This document shows positions 24,901 to 33,057 of a stretch of 64,000 nucleotides of DNA, one piece after another. Source of the DNA: an uncultured Clostridia bacterium (GTDB lineage: Bacteria; Bacillota; Clostridia; Monoglobales; Monoglobaceae); contig CANRNL010000001.1 in the NCBI GenBank assembly GCA_947631965.1, positions 1-64,000 of the forward strand, read 5' to 3'. Position 1 is the first letter of the stretch. The number at the start of each line of letters is the position of its first letter. The translations under genes were made by a program, and so were the position numbers. Under the pieces are notes generated by a model that was given only the letters and a program-made list of their open reading frames with translations, ran no database searches and was not told the DNA's origin.

Positions 24901-25191
24901 CTGCATCGTGCGCTGTGCCACAATGTATTTGCCCGCGCCGTCTATGTACTTCATACGCATAGGTCCCGCAAAGCCCATAACCATATTGCACAGCCGCGAA
25001 AAGGTCAGCACTTCGACAAGCGTTTGCGCGCTCTCGCCGAGACGCGATATAACGCCGCGCTCGGTCTGCATCGAAAACTGCTCCGGCACGAGTATGAACG
25101 TGCGTATTTTATTTTTTATATTTTCCTCGCATTTTCGGAAAATATAATCGGTCTTTCCCGCTCCCGCCTTGCCGTAAACCGCATAAAACAT
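21955..25191 (-). CDS. addB: ATP-dependent helicase/deoxyribonuclease subunit B, AddB
   Basis: 1078 aa. AddB works with AddA to process double-strand breaks for RecA and to degrade invading DNA. The N-terminal Walker A-like loop YGKAGAGKTDYI and LVPEQFSMQTE open the helicase-like part; the C-terminal nuclease has AVTDYKLSGKSLD with the catalytic D and K and a four-cysteine iron-sulphur cluster made of one Cys near residue 790 (NSCAFAYFLQYG) and three near the end (CKYCKFSAVC). AddA would be expected directly downstream but an adenosyltransferase gene is found instead. Confidence 0.93.
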   Translation of the reverse strand: MFYAVYGKAGAGKTDYIFRKCEENIKNKIRTFILVPEQFSMQTERGVISRLGESAQTLVEVLTFSRLCNMVMGFAGPMRMKYIDGAGKYIVAQRTMQRLEKKLSVFASNVHQRGFAKIAVNTISEFKRYGVTPDALKAAAESKSAAEMGFADKLRELSLIFEEYNSAINEKSADTEDNLALILARIQKCDFLTGELYISGFKSFTPLELQAVGALMNMCGVCVSLVTDDLQSTEPHFQAASGTYRRLCEIARGEGVEVGEPVFLNAESKFENAPALRFLRDEFFRVPMREYRGETGGAVLLYTPRDYYDEVHTAAKLILKLCREDGYRFGDIMVLTRSVENYDRIIPSVFGRHGINVFLDAKRGILQNPLMRNINAMLEILIYGFSYERVMTALRSGFYEVSPDEADIFENYILAADPSHAMWSRAGEWEYNPNEKIYDMELINRVAFTVYKPIAELRGAFSGRKTCAQICDALLERLEKDRAYEILTDKIQRFADSGRHELAAEYRQVWNSTITLISQISDIMGDDFITFEGFAELLGAAAKECRVGLVPSSLDSVTVGEIDRFRRSDAKAVIVLGVTDGVFPRKYIGEGLISDAEREALSPLGVELAPTANMRHAEEQALIYSVLTSSCEKLILFAPISDGRGKYLRPSPVFENVKNMFKAETGMLSKEEEFEGGEAVLDFLAARAAAGASDDEPITRAALDYFSENERFKNKFEEIENMLERVGRRELLSEAEVELLYGETARLSVSKLEKYNSCAFAYFLQYGLIVRERDRAGFEPSNMGTVIHAALEGYLRGLKESGADYGEISRDECFGAVAELVEKAASGDEFCETSSYYRYLVMRMKRIAGATAWEIVRFYSRSEFRPLGFEMSIGEGGDLPPRVIETENGRAILEGFIDRADAAEIDGERYMAVTDYKLSGKSLDLELAARGLRFQPLVYTDILREQGFSPAAMLYMATSDPITRFESEPTEEELELAVRENMRAQGWVLGDEEVRGALDANLLEKRGAAFIKQQRSLSRYEFDEVLNCAAHKAEETAEKILSGEVEPNPIVIGEHDSCKYCKFSAVCGIKDKKVDFKR

Positions 25192-25209
25192 AGCGTACCT
25201 CCACGCAAC

Positions 25210-25875
25210 TCAAAGCCTTGCCGCGCAATCTGTTATTTCTCCTATATCGTCAACCGCAAAGTCCGCTCCCGCCTTTTGAAGCTCCTCTCTTGAAAAAGAG
25301 GTCGTCACCGCGATACATTTCATTCCGGCGCTCTTTGCGGAGCGCACTCCGTTCAGCGCATCCTCTATGACAACGCACTCGCTCGGCTCCGCCGAGAGAG
25401 CCTCCGCAGTCTTTATGTATATTTCGGGCGACGGCTTTTTAGCCGAAACATCATCGCCCGACAAAATAACCTTAAACTTATTTTCGTCGATTCCCGCCGC
25501 CTTGAGCGAAACCGTGAGCTTGCGCCTTGTCGCACTGCTCGCTATCGCAAGCGTAATATGCCGCTCATACAGCTTGTCGACAGTTTCGAGAACCGAGGGA
25601 AACGTTTTAAGCTCGGTATAGACGGTCTGCTCGTAAAGCTCAAACATACGTTCGAGCATTTCGTCGATAAATTCCTCTTTTTTATGCTTTTTCGCAAGCT
25701 CTGTTATAAACTTTTCCTCGCCCGCGCCGATATAAGGCATAAAATCCTCGATTCCGGCGTTTATTCCGCGCTCGGCGAGGGCGCGGCTCGCCGCCGTGGT
25801 TATAACCTTCTCGGAGTCTATAAGCACTCCGTCAACGTCAAAAATAACATATTTCAAATTTTTGCCCTTCTTCAC
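25210..25875 (-). CDS. HAD-family phosphatase, beta-phosphoglucomutase-like
   Basis: 221 aa, subfamily I HAD. Motif I is FDVDGVLIDSE with the nucleophilic Asp; a helical cap of about 60 residues follows; motif II is ASSATRRK near residue 117; motif III lysine lies in SAKKPSPEIY near 150 and motif IV in VIEDALNGV near 170. The fold is that of beta-phosphoglucomutase or phosphatases of small sugars. It faces a GH13 gene on the other strand, so a role in maltose or glucose phosphate handling is possible, but no substrate can be named. Confidence 0.85.
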   Translation of the reverse strand: MKKGKNLKYVIFDVDGVLIDSEKVITTAASRALAERGINAGIEDFMPYIGAGEEKFITELAKKHKKEEFIDEMLERMFELYEQTVYTELKTFPSVLETVDKLYERHITLAIASSATRRKLTVSLKAAGIDENKFKVILSGDDVSAKKPSPEIYIKTAEALSAEPSECVVIEDALNGVRSAKSAGMKCIAVTTSFSREELQKAGADFAVDDIGEITDCAARL

Positions 25876-25979
25876 TTGACAATTTGTATCATATTTATAT
25901 ATTATATATTAGTATTGCAATTTCTGCAAGATTTTTTCGATAGTTTTCAAATCTTTATTGACACAGACAGGAGTTCATT

Positions 25980-27869
25980 ATGAATTTATATCACGATTCA
26001 CGCGATATTCGATACCGCTCGCCTCTCGGCGCGGTTGAAACGAATACGCACATAACAATCAAAATAAGGGTACAGGCAAGCTGTGTTTCGTCGGTTATGC
26101 TTCGCCTTTGGATAAATGAAACCGAGCGTTTTCTCGATATGCGCAGCGAGGGCGGGGATATTTACTCGGTCGGGTTCGATGCGCCCGAATCCCCCATGCT
26201 CCTATGGTACGGCTTTAAGGTTGAGGCGGACGGAGAGACCGCGTTCTACTCTACCGCTCCCGACGGGCTCGGCGGCGTCGGTCAAAAGGTGGACAAGATT
26301 TTATCCTCTTATCAGATAACCGTCTACGAGCATGGCTTTAAAACGCCCGACTGGTTCAAAAACAGTATTATGTACCAGATTTTTCCCGACAGATTCTTCG
26401 GCGTACAGAGCGGTGCGCCCGTCAAAAAGCGCGAGGAATATGTCATTCACGGAGATTGGTACGACCCTCTCGCGTTTGACGACCACCCCTACGAGTACGG
26501 TCCCGCCTGCAACGACTTCTACGGCGGAAACCTCGCCGGAATAACAGCGAAGCTGCCGTATCTGCACGATTTGGGAATAAGCGTTATATACCTTAACCCC
26601 ATTTTTGACGCATACTCAAACCACAAGTACGACACGGCGGATTATATGCGTATAGACCCGATGTTCGGAGACGAAAAAGACTTCTCGACGCTGTGCGCCG
26701 AAGCCGAAAAGCTCGGTATAAAAATAATTCTGGACGGCGTTTTCAGCCACACCGGAAGCGACAGCGTGTATTTTAACAAATACGGCAAATACGGCGAGCA
26801 TAGCGGCGCGTACCGCGACCCTCACTCTCGGTACCGAAGCTGGTACAATCTGCACGGCGACGGCGGTTACGACAGCTGGTGGGGCTGCAGTAATCTGCCC
26901 AATGTAAACGAGATGAACGACGGCTATCTCGACTTTATTTTGCGCGGCGAAAATTCGGTCGTTAAAAAGTGGCTCAGACTGGGCGCTTCGGGCTGGAGGC
27001 TGGACGTCGCGGACGAGCTGCCGGACGAATTTATCGAAATTCTGCGCCGAGAGGTTAAATCGGTAAAGCCGGATGCGGTAATAATAGGCGAAGTGTGGGA
27101 GGATGCGTCAAACAAAATTGCCTACGGCAAGCAGAGAAAATATTTCTTCGGAAAAGAGCTGGACGGAGTTATGAACTACGTTTTAAAAGACAGCTTCATC
27201 GGCTTTTTACTTAAAAGCTTTGACGCGGAAACACTGGACAGACGCGTTATGAGCCTTGTCGAAAACTATCCCGCCGAAGCGCTCTACTCCCTTATGAATA
27301 TAGTCGGCACGCACGACACAAAGAGAATAAAAACCGTTTTGGGCGAATTTAGCGGAGACGAAAATATGAACCGCGACGAAAAGGCCGCCGCGCGTCTTTC
27401 CGCTCCGCAGGAAACGCTGGCAATCAAAAGAGTCAAGCTTATCTCGTTTATGCAGATGACGTTTTTCGGCGTACCCTGCGTTTACTACGGCGATGAAATA
27501 GGTATGCAGGGTCTTTCAGACCCGCATAACCGTATGCCGTACACCTGGAGAGTGGTAGACCCCGATTTGCGCGAGCATTACCGCTCGCTTGCGAAGCTGC
27601 GTAACGCCTCTCCCGCTCTGCGAACCGGCGGCTTTAAAACGCTCTGCTCAAGCGGCGACGTGTTTGTCTATGAGCGCGGCATATCGGGCGGCAAGGATGC
27701 GCTCGGCAACCCCGCAAAAGACGAGGTTATCGTCTGCGCGGTCAACCGCGGAGAAAACGAGGCACGCCTCATGGTCGACTGTGAACAGGTTAAGCTCGGC
27801 GTTCATCTCCCGCCATACGGATTTAAACTTTACAAACTTGAAAATGGGGATTTTAAATCTAATTTTTAA
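25980..27869 (+). CDS. GH13 alpha-amylase family enzyme (neopullulanase/cyclomaltodextrinase-like)
   Basis: 629 aa, no signal peptide, so cytosolic. An N-terminal beta-sandwich of about 120 residues precedes the (beta/alpha)8 barrel (SIMYQIFPDRFF). The GH13 regions are all present: DGVFSHTG near residue 258, GWRLDVADE (nucleophile Asp near 342), IIGEVWED (acid/base Glu near 370) and VGTHDTKR (transition-state Asp near 444). This layout matches neopullulanase or cyclomaltodextrinase enzymes that cut imported maltodextrins. AGGAG precedes the ATG; TTGACA at 25876 may be its -35. Confidence 0.9.
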   Translation: MNLYHDSRDIRYRSPLGAVETNTHITIKIRVQASCVSSVMLRLWINETERFLDMRSEGGDIYSVGFDAPESPMLLWYGFKVEADGETAFYSTAPDGLGGVGQKVDKILSSYQITVYEHGFKTPDWFKNSIMYQIFPDRFFGVQSGAPVKKREEYVIHGDWYDPLAFDDHPYEYGPACNDFYGGNLAGITAKLPYLHDLGISVIYLNPIFDAYSNHKYDTADYMRIDPMFGDEKDFSTLCAEAEKLGIKIILDGVFSHTGSDSVYFNKYGKYGEHSGAYRDPHSRYRSWYNLHGDGGYDSWWGCSNLPNVNEMNDGYLDFILRGENSVVKKWLRLGASGWRLDVADELPDEFIEILRREVKSVKPDAVIIGEVWEDASNKIAYGKQRKYFFGKELDGVMNYVLKDSFIGFLLKSFDAETLDRRVMSLVENYPAEALYSLMNIVGTHDTKRIKTVLGEFSGDENMNRDEKAAARLSAPQETLAIKRVKLISFMQMTFFGVPCVYYGDEIGMQGLSDPHNRMPYTWRVVDPDLREHYRSLAKLRNASPALRTGGFKTLCSSGDVFVYERGISGGKDALGNPAKDEVIVCAVNRGENEARLMVDCEQVKLGVHLPPYGFKLYKLENGDFKSNF

Positions 27870-27913
27870 AATATCGCGATTTTTTACGCTTCACTAAGCG
27901 ATTGCATTTTCCC

Positions 27914-28170
27914 AATGTAGGGGCGCACCGTGTGCGCCCGCTATGCCCGCGCTCTGCGCGGGCAGGTTATATACTTTTCCCCGCGCGGGGAAAAGTACCA
28001 AAAGGCGCGTTTAGGGGCTATACCCCTAAAAACCCCGCCGCGCATAAGACTGTTGTCTAAAATGCGCGGCAAAACCCACAGACGGTAAAGCTGAAACCTT
28101 ATTTTACTGTTTCTGTTTAAGTTTTTGTATGAGTGCATCCACAACGGGCGAACACGGTTCGCCCCTACGA
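27914..28170 (+). repeat. 257-bp MITE-like intergenic repeat, copy 1
   Basis: Begins ATGTAGGGGCGCACCGTG and ends GGTTCGCCCCTAC; both ends form hairpins and the termini are inverted repeats of each other. Copy 2 lies inverted at 49984-50240 with the same length. Inside are the palindromes TTTTCCCCGCGCGGGGAAAA and TTTAGGGGCTATACCCCTAAA. A conserved ORF shadow (APKRAFWYFSPR) comes from sequence identity, not a protein. It fills the gap after the GH13 gene. Confidence 0.75.
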
Positions 28171-28208
28171 ATCGAAAAATTTTTCTATAACATATCCGCA
28201 AAAATTAA

Positions 28209-28236
28209 CCGACAAAAATCCGTGGATTTTTGTCGG
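28209..28236. terminator. Intrinsic terminator between GH13 and GH43 genes
   Basis: Perfect 13-bp stem CCGACAAAAATCC / GGATTTTTGTCGG with a GT loop, flanked by TTTTTG on the plus side and AATTTTT on the minus side. It fits the convergent GH13 and GH43 genes. A related stem is found inside the 216-bp element at 14439-14464. Confidence 0.8.
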
Positions 28237-28281
28237 TTTTTGTATTTAAATTTAGTTCGGGTTACAGCAAATTAATTTTCT

Positions 28282-29871
28282 TTATTCCACCGTAAACTCT
28301 CCGAAGTCCGCGAACGAATCGCCGGCGCAGAAAAGCGCGAGCTTCGCTCCGACCCACTTACCCTCGCGGGCATAGAATATATCGCCGAGCTGCGTAAAGC
28401 TTCTGCCGTCGGTGCTGTATAACATTCTGCACGGAGCGGTTTTGCCGTTGGGCTGTCCCATTACCTCGGCTCTGAGATATATCGTCGTTGTTCCCGCATC
28501 CGCGAAAGCAATCTCATACTCAAAGGTATCTCCGTCCTCCGCCTCGGTTATTCCCAAATCACTGGGTTCGGCGGGCGAATACTGTTTTACGGCTCCGCGC
28601 ATATGCGATACTCTGCCGTTTCCGTTGATTGCTATATAATTATAGGTAAGTCCCTCTATGGCTATTCCCGCATAGGTATTCTCGTCTCCGTCGGGAAGCT
28701 CCACCTTGACGGTCGCGGTAAGCTGGGGTGCGTGCCAAAGCTGAGTAAGCACGTTGGGCATATTCCAAAGGTGACCCTCCATACCCTCTTTAACTCCCTG
28801 ACCGTAAAGTCTGAGACTGCCGGGGTTCGCGGTGAGCGAGTACCAGCTCTCCTGCGGGTTCGCCTGCCACTGCCACTGGAGGTCAAGCTCCTCTTTATCG
28901 AAGTTGTCGCCCGCAGGTACCGTGGTTATCGGATATGTGCCGCCCACATCGGGCTTTTTATACTCCATAACCGGCTGTCCGCAGTATCCGTCGTCAACAC
29001 GCTCGCCCATCACAGGCCAGCCGTCCATCCATTGTACCGGCTGAAGATGAATAATTCGTCCGTAAGCCTCAAGGTCCTGGAAGTGGAGGAACCAGCTCTC
29101 GCCGCTTTCAAGCTCTACAAGCGCGCCCTGGTGAGGACCGTTTATCTCTGTAAGTCCCATACGAAGAACTATTCTGTCCTCATAAGGTCCGTATATATTT
29201 TTGGAGCGCAGAGCCACCTGCCAGCCGATAGGAACGCCGCCCGCGGGAGCGAGTATGTAGTAATATTCGCCTCGCTTATACATCTTCGGTCCTTCCATTG
29301 TGGTATGGCTTACCTCGCCGTTAAACACAATGGTGTCCTCCGAAATAATCTCTTTGCCGTCGGGGGTCATCTCGCATATTGCAAGTCTGCTCTTAAATCC
29401 GCCCGTGCGGCTCCCCGCATAGGCGTGTACTATATACGCCTTACCGTCGTCATCCCAGAACGGGCAGGTGTCTATCGTACCCTTTGCCGATTTAATAAGC
29501 GTCAACTCATCCCACTCGCCGTACGGGTCGTCGGTTGAGGTCATATAATATCCGTAGTCGGGGTCGCCGTAGTAGATATAATATCTGCCGTCGTGAAAAC
29601 GCATTGAAGGCGCCCAAACGCCGCAGCCGTGCTGAGGTGTGTTATACACGTCGGGCAGTCGGCGCGCCGCGTAATTTATAAGCTCCCAGTTTACCAAATC
29701 CTTGGAATGAAGAATAGGCAGTCCGGGAACGAACGTGAAGCTCGACGCCGTCATAAAGAAGTCGTCGCCCACACGAATAACGTCGGGGTCAGAGTAGTCG
29801 GTGTAAAGAATAGGATTTCTGTAGTTTCCGTTTCCCAGGTCGGCAATCCAGTTGCCGTGTGATAATGGCAT
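28282..29871 (-). CDS. GH43 family glycosidase (beta-xylosidase/arabinofuranosidase type), cytosolic
   Basis: 529 aa, no signal peptide. The N-terminal five-bladed propeller shows the GH43 triad: base Asp in YSDPDVIRVGD near residue 30, pKa-tuning Asp in GTIDTCPFWDDDGKAY near 137, and acid Glu in TTMEGPKMYKRG near 195. A C-terminal concanavalin-like domain of about 190 residues (DUF1349/GH43 C2 type) follows. It should remove arabinose or xylose from short oligosaccharides taken up by the cell. It is divergent to a GH28 gene 146 bases away, so the two are probably co-regulated for pectin side chain and backbone use. Confidence 0.9.
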   Translation of the reverse strand: MPLSHGNWIADLGNGNYRNPILYTDYSDPDVIRVGDDFFMTASSFTFVPGLPILHSKDLVNWELINYAARRLPDVYNTPQHGCGVWAPSMRFHDGRYYIYYGDPDYGYYMTSTDDPYGEWDELTLIKSAKGTIDTCPFWDDDGKAYIVHAYAGSRTGGFKSRLAICEMTPDGKEIISEDTIVFNGEVSHTTMEGPKMYKRGEYYYILAPAGGVPIGWQVALRSKNIYGPYEDRIVLRMGLTEINGPHQGALVELESGESWFLHFQDLEAYGRIIHLQPVQWMDGWPVMGERVDDGYCGQPVMEYKKPDVGGTYPITTVPAGDNFDKEELDLQWQWQANPQESWYSLTANPGSLRLYGQGVKEGMEGHLWNMPNVLTQLWHAPQLTATVKVELPDGDENTYAGIAIEGLTYNYIAINGNGRVSHMRGAVKQYSPAEPSDLGITEAEDGDTFEYEIAFADAGTTTIYLRAEVMGQPNGKTAPCRMLYSTDGRSFTQLGDIFYAREGKWVGAKLALFCAGDSFADFGEFTVE

Positions 29872-29939
29872 AATAAAAAACCTCCAATTCCAAATACGAG
29901 GACATTATACAAAAATTTTTCTCAAACGTCAATAAGTAA

Positions 29940-29968
29940 TTGAATTTTTATCAATATTATGGTAATAT
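29940..29968 (+). promoter_or_regulatory. Promoter of the GH28 gene
   Basis: -35 TTGAAT (29940-29945), 17-bp spacer, -10 TAATAT (29963-29968), 50 bases before the ATG at 30018, in the divergent GH43/GH28 spacer. Confidence 0.55.
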
Positions 29969-30017
29969 AGACTTGGTTTTGATTATAAAATTGTTTAAAT
30001 TTAAGGAGAGAACGATT

Positions 30018-31319
30018 ATGGATGTTTTCAACATAACTGATTTTGGCGCAAAAAGCGGCGGAGTTTATAAAAATACGGCGGAGATTGCTGCGGCGATAGA
30101 CGCGGCTTCGGAGTGCGGAGGCACGGTAGTAATACCGCGCGGAATCTGGTTCACCGGACCCATAACGATGAAAAGCGGCGTAACCCTCCACGCCGAGGAC
30201 GGCGCGATAGTCCGTTTCAGCAGCGACGCGGACGACTATCCGCTTGTCAAGACGGACTGGGAAGGCTCGCGCGCGTTCCGCTGCACCTCGCCGATAAACG
30301 GACGCGGTCTGAGCGATATAGCGATAACCGGCGGCGGCATATTCGACGGCGAGGGCGGCGCGTGGCGGCCTTTAAAGCAGATGAAAGTTTCCGAAAAGCA
30401 GTGGGAAAAAACCGTAGCGAGCGGCGGCTGTGTAAAGGACAGCCGCGAGGGCGGCGTATGGTGGCCTGACGAGTACGCGGCGGACGGCACGAAAGTTATG
30501 AAGGGAATCGATATAGATTCCGCCGACCCGAACGACTACATAAAATACAAGCGATTTTTCAGACCCACCCTGCTCCAGCTTCGCGAGTGCAAGGGCGTTA
30601 CTTTAAGCGGCGCGACTTTCCAAAACTCCCCCGCGTGGTGCCTGCACCTGTTTATGTGCGAGGACGTAAAGGTGTCCGACATTTGCGTGCGTAACCCGTG
30701 GTTCTCGCAAAACGGCGACGGAATTGACATAGAGTGCTGCAAAAACGTACTGATTGAAAATTCGAGCTTCGACGTGGGCGACGACGCAATCTGTATGAAG
30801 TCGGGCAAGGACGAGTACGGCAGACGGCTCGCCGCCCCGACCGAGAACGTGGAAATTAAAAACTGTATCGTATATCACGGACACGGCGGTTTTGTCGTCG
30901 GAAGCGAAATGTCGGGAGGCGTGCGCGACGTGCGTCTGTACGGCTGCTCGTTTATCGGCACCGACGTGGGTCTGCGCTTTAAAAGCTGCCGCGGCAGAGG
31001 CGGAGTTGTGGAAAACATCAGCATATCAGGAGTAAATATGACCGACATCAAAAACGAGGCGATAATATTCACCACCGCATACGACGCGAACGGCACCCCC
31101 GACGACAGCACCGAGCGAAGCGAAAAAACGCCCGAATTTAAAAATATAAAAATCGAGGACGTGGTATGCGACGGCTGTAAGACCCCGATTTCGATTGCTG
31201 GACTTCCCGAACTGCCCATCCACGACGTTGAGCTTCGCAACATCACCATAAGGAGCGCAGGTCAAATCGAAACCTCAAACTGCGAAAACCTCACTCTCGA
31301 AAACGTCGAGATAATATAG
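30018..31319 (+). CDS. GH28 polygalacturonase-type glycosidase, cytosolic
   Basis: 433 aa from the ATG at 30018 (AAGGAG in front; the tracked start at 29940 adds 26 residues without a ribosome binding site). A right-handed beta-helix protein: pectate-lyase-like N-terminus FNITDFGAKSGGVYKNT, then the GH28 catalytic set NGDGIDI, GDDAICMKSGKD near residue 255 and GHGGFVVGSEMSGGV near 290. No signal peptide, so it probably hydrolyses galacturonate or rhamnogalacturonan oligomers inside the cell, complementing the secreted pectate lyase at 18147. Confidence 0.92.
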   Translation: MDVFNITDFGAKSGGVYKNTAEIAAAIDAASECGGTVVIPRGIWFTGPITMKSGVTLHAEDGAIVRFSSDADDYPLVKTDWEGSRAFRCTSPINGRGLSDIAITGGGIFDGEGGAWRPLKQMKVSEKQWEKTVASGGCVKDSREGGVWWPDEYAADGTKVMKGIDIDSADPNDYIKYKRFFRPTLLQLRECKGVTLSGATFQNSPAWCLHLFMCEDVKVSDICVRNPWFSQNGDGIDIECCKNVLIENSSFDVGDDAICMKSGKDEYGRRLAAPTENVEIKNCIVYHGHGGFVVGSEMSGGVRDVRLYGCSFIGTDVGLRFKSCRGRGGVVENISISGVNMTDIKNEAIIFTTAYDANGTPDDSTERSEKTPEFKNIKIEDVVCDGCKTPISIAGLPELPIHDVELRNITIRSAGQIETSNCENLTLENVEII

Positions 31320-31349
31320 TCAGTGTAAAATTATAGTTGGCAAAATAAA

Positions 31350-31551
31350 GAGAATAGTCCAAAGCTGCACGAAGATTACTATGTGTATGAAGCACCGACA
31401 AATGGGGTGGTCGGGCGCAGATGCAAATAATCTTGCAAAAGTGCTGTGTCGGAGGGAAAACAAGAAACTACAGACGACATACCGCAAGACATTTAAGATG
31501 GCATTTATTGAACAAGAACTGCTTGCCGTCAGATACAGCATCGGCAGATAG
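31350..31551 (+). pseudogene. Possible remnant of an ISLre2-type transposase C-terminus
   Basis: A plus-strand frame without a start reads MCMKHRQMGWSGADANN then LAKVLCRRENKKLQ and ends at a TAG near 31551. The pattern ...R-x-M-G-W-S-x-x-G/A-x-x-x-x-A-K-L resembles the end of UPF0236/ISLre2 transposases as I remember them. No full ORF, inverted repeat or target duplication was found. It lies between the native GH28 gene and the first island gene, where a recombination scar would be expected. The assignment is weak. Confidence 0.35.
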
Positions 31552-31613
31552 GGATTTCGGACTACATAGCAAGCGCACGAAACCATGCGTAAGCTCAGCA
31601 AGGAGATGAGAAG

Positions 31614-33056
31614 GTGAGCGATTCAAGCATAAAAAAAGATGTTTTCCTTGATCTCAGCATTGAGAATGACGGTTTTGATTTCTCTACATCAATTACTGAT
31701 GCGATGGCAAAATCGGAAGCGGAACTTGTAGTCTTGAATGAAACGGTGGATTCAATTAAAGGACTGAAACCGGAATGTGATAAGCTGGACTATATTCTAG
31801 CTACAAGTTCCGGCGCCTTGTGCGGCATTATAGACGTCTTTTTAGTGGGTAAACCCGGCGAGTCTCCTCTTGGTAATATTACGGATAACTGGTTTGTAGC
31901 CAGAACGATGGACTTTGCAAGCCTGTGCCATCCGGATAAGAAGAAGTTTAACAGTCTCGATTCCGCACTGAGATTTTTGGAACAAAAGTTTAAAATTCCT
32001 TACGACCAGACCGGACTGGGTGATGCCGGAAGAGCTATTTTTGATTTGACCGCTAAAAACCATCATTTTAAATCCCTTGCACATAATCCGACTTTGCCGG
32101 GACTATTCTTCTCGATACTTGATCAGTTCAGCAACACATCACACTTTGTTACAGATGGTCAGCTTATTTCCTTACAGCAGGCAGATGAAAAGTGGGAGCT
32201 GCAAGGCGGCAATATTCCGAGTAAATTATTTTGCGGATTTGTAAACTGGATAGGTCATCTGATTTCAGACGTATCCGGTTCATCGTCCGGTGCGGCTAAA
32301 GGAAATCGCGGCACAGGACTTCCATCTCCGTTGTGGACGTGGATCAATGATATTATTGCAATTAAATCCAAATTGGGACTTAGCACAACTGAGACGAATA
32401 AGGCTATTAACGAGCTGGCTATGAACATTTTTGAAAAGGGCTATGACATCCGTTTCCAGACAACTCAAGCCATACCTGTATTTTTGAACGAGCTTCTCGT
32501 TAGACTTATTTACTCAATCAGGCGTCTGTTCAGGTATTTTTCTGAAACCCCCAAGGCGGAGCGCTCCCCTGCACTTATGTGGAAGAAGTGTGAGCCGTTT
32601 TCAAATGCCACGGTTAAGCGAATGTTGACTGTTGCGCATGGTACATTCTGTCTGATTGATGTTGGCGATGCGGTGGGTAGATCGTTTGTAGCCGGTGGAG
32701 GAACTTTTAATGTTTTAGAGTTTGTTTTACGAATTAATATTGTTGGTGTTGGTCGGTTTGCCATATCACTCTACGGTGAAGCCAGAAGAGCGATTTCTTA
32801 TAGCCATGCCAAGAGAGAATCTGATTTTGCTTCAAGAGAAATCATTATTATTAAAAATTATATGGAGGGTTTGAAAATTTTGGCCCGACAGTACGACGAC
32901 AGCCAATTGCTGATGTTTGTCAGTGATTTTGAAAAAAGCGATGCTTATGTAGAGGCTTTTAAAAAGTCGGCGGTTTTAGCAAAACAACGTAACGTTCCGA
33001 CACATAAAATTTTGAAAAATAAGTCGGACATCGACAAATACTTTAGGAGGAAATGA
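31614..33056 (+). CDS. Island protein A: conserved His/Asn-rich membrane-associated protein, unknown
   Basis: 480 aa, GTG start with AAGGAG. I cannot name it, though its sequence style reminds me of a widespread uncharacterised family. Features: a hydrophobic stretch ILATSSGALCGIIDVFLVG (61-79); NHHFKSLAHNP (149-159); GLFFSILDQF (163-172); NWIGHLISDVSGSSSG (211-226); RGTG near 232; further hydrophobic segments near 284-304 and 335-350. The polar His, Asn and Asp residues set inside hydrophobic stretches look like a metal or lipid site in a membrane-embedded protein. It is one base apart from gene B and co-transcribed. Codon use is AT-richer than in the flanks. Confidence 0.7.
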   Translation: MSDSSIKKDVFLDLSIENDGFDFSTSITDAMAKSEAELVVLNETVDSIKGLKPECDKLDYILATSSGALCGIIDVFLVGKPGESPLGNITDNWFVARTMDFASLCHPDKKKFNSLDSALRFLEQKFKIPYDQTGLGDAGRAIFDLTAKNHHFKSLAHNPTLPGLFFSILDQFSNTSHFVTDGQLISLQQADEKWELQGGNIPSKLFCGFVNWIGHLISDVSGSSSGAAKGNRGTGLPSPLWTWINDIIAIKSKLGLSTTETNKAINELAMNIFEKGYDIRFQTTQAIPVFLNELLVRLIYSIRRLFRYFSETPKAERSPALMWKKCEPFSNATVKRMLTVAHGTFCLIDVGDAVGRSFVAGGGTFNVLEFVLRINIVGVGRFAISLYGEARRAISYSHAKRESDFASREIIIIKNYMEGLKILARQYDDSQLLMFVSDFEKSDAYVEAFKKSAVLAKQRNVPTHKILKNKSDIDKYFRRK

Positions 33057-33057
33057 C

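Noticed and set aside
27941-28201. 86-aa minus-strand ORF similar to the 81-aa ORF at 49997
   Set aside because: The similarity follows from the shared 257-bp repeat; palindromes dictate the sequence and there is no ribosome binding site.
31320-31601. 93-aa minus-strand ORF at the island edge
   Set aside because: Cys/Leu-rich shadow without ribosome binding site; the plus frame gives the transposase-like pattern instead.
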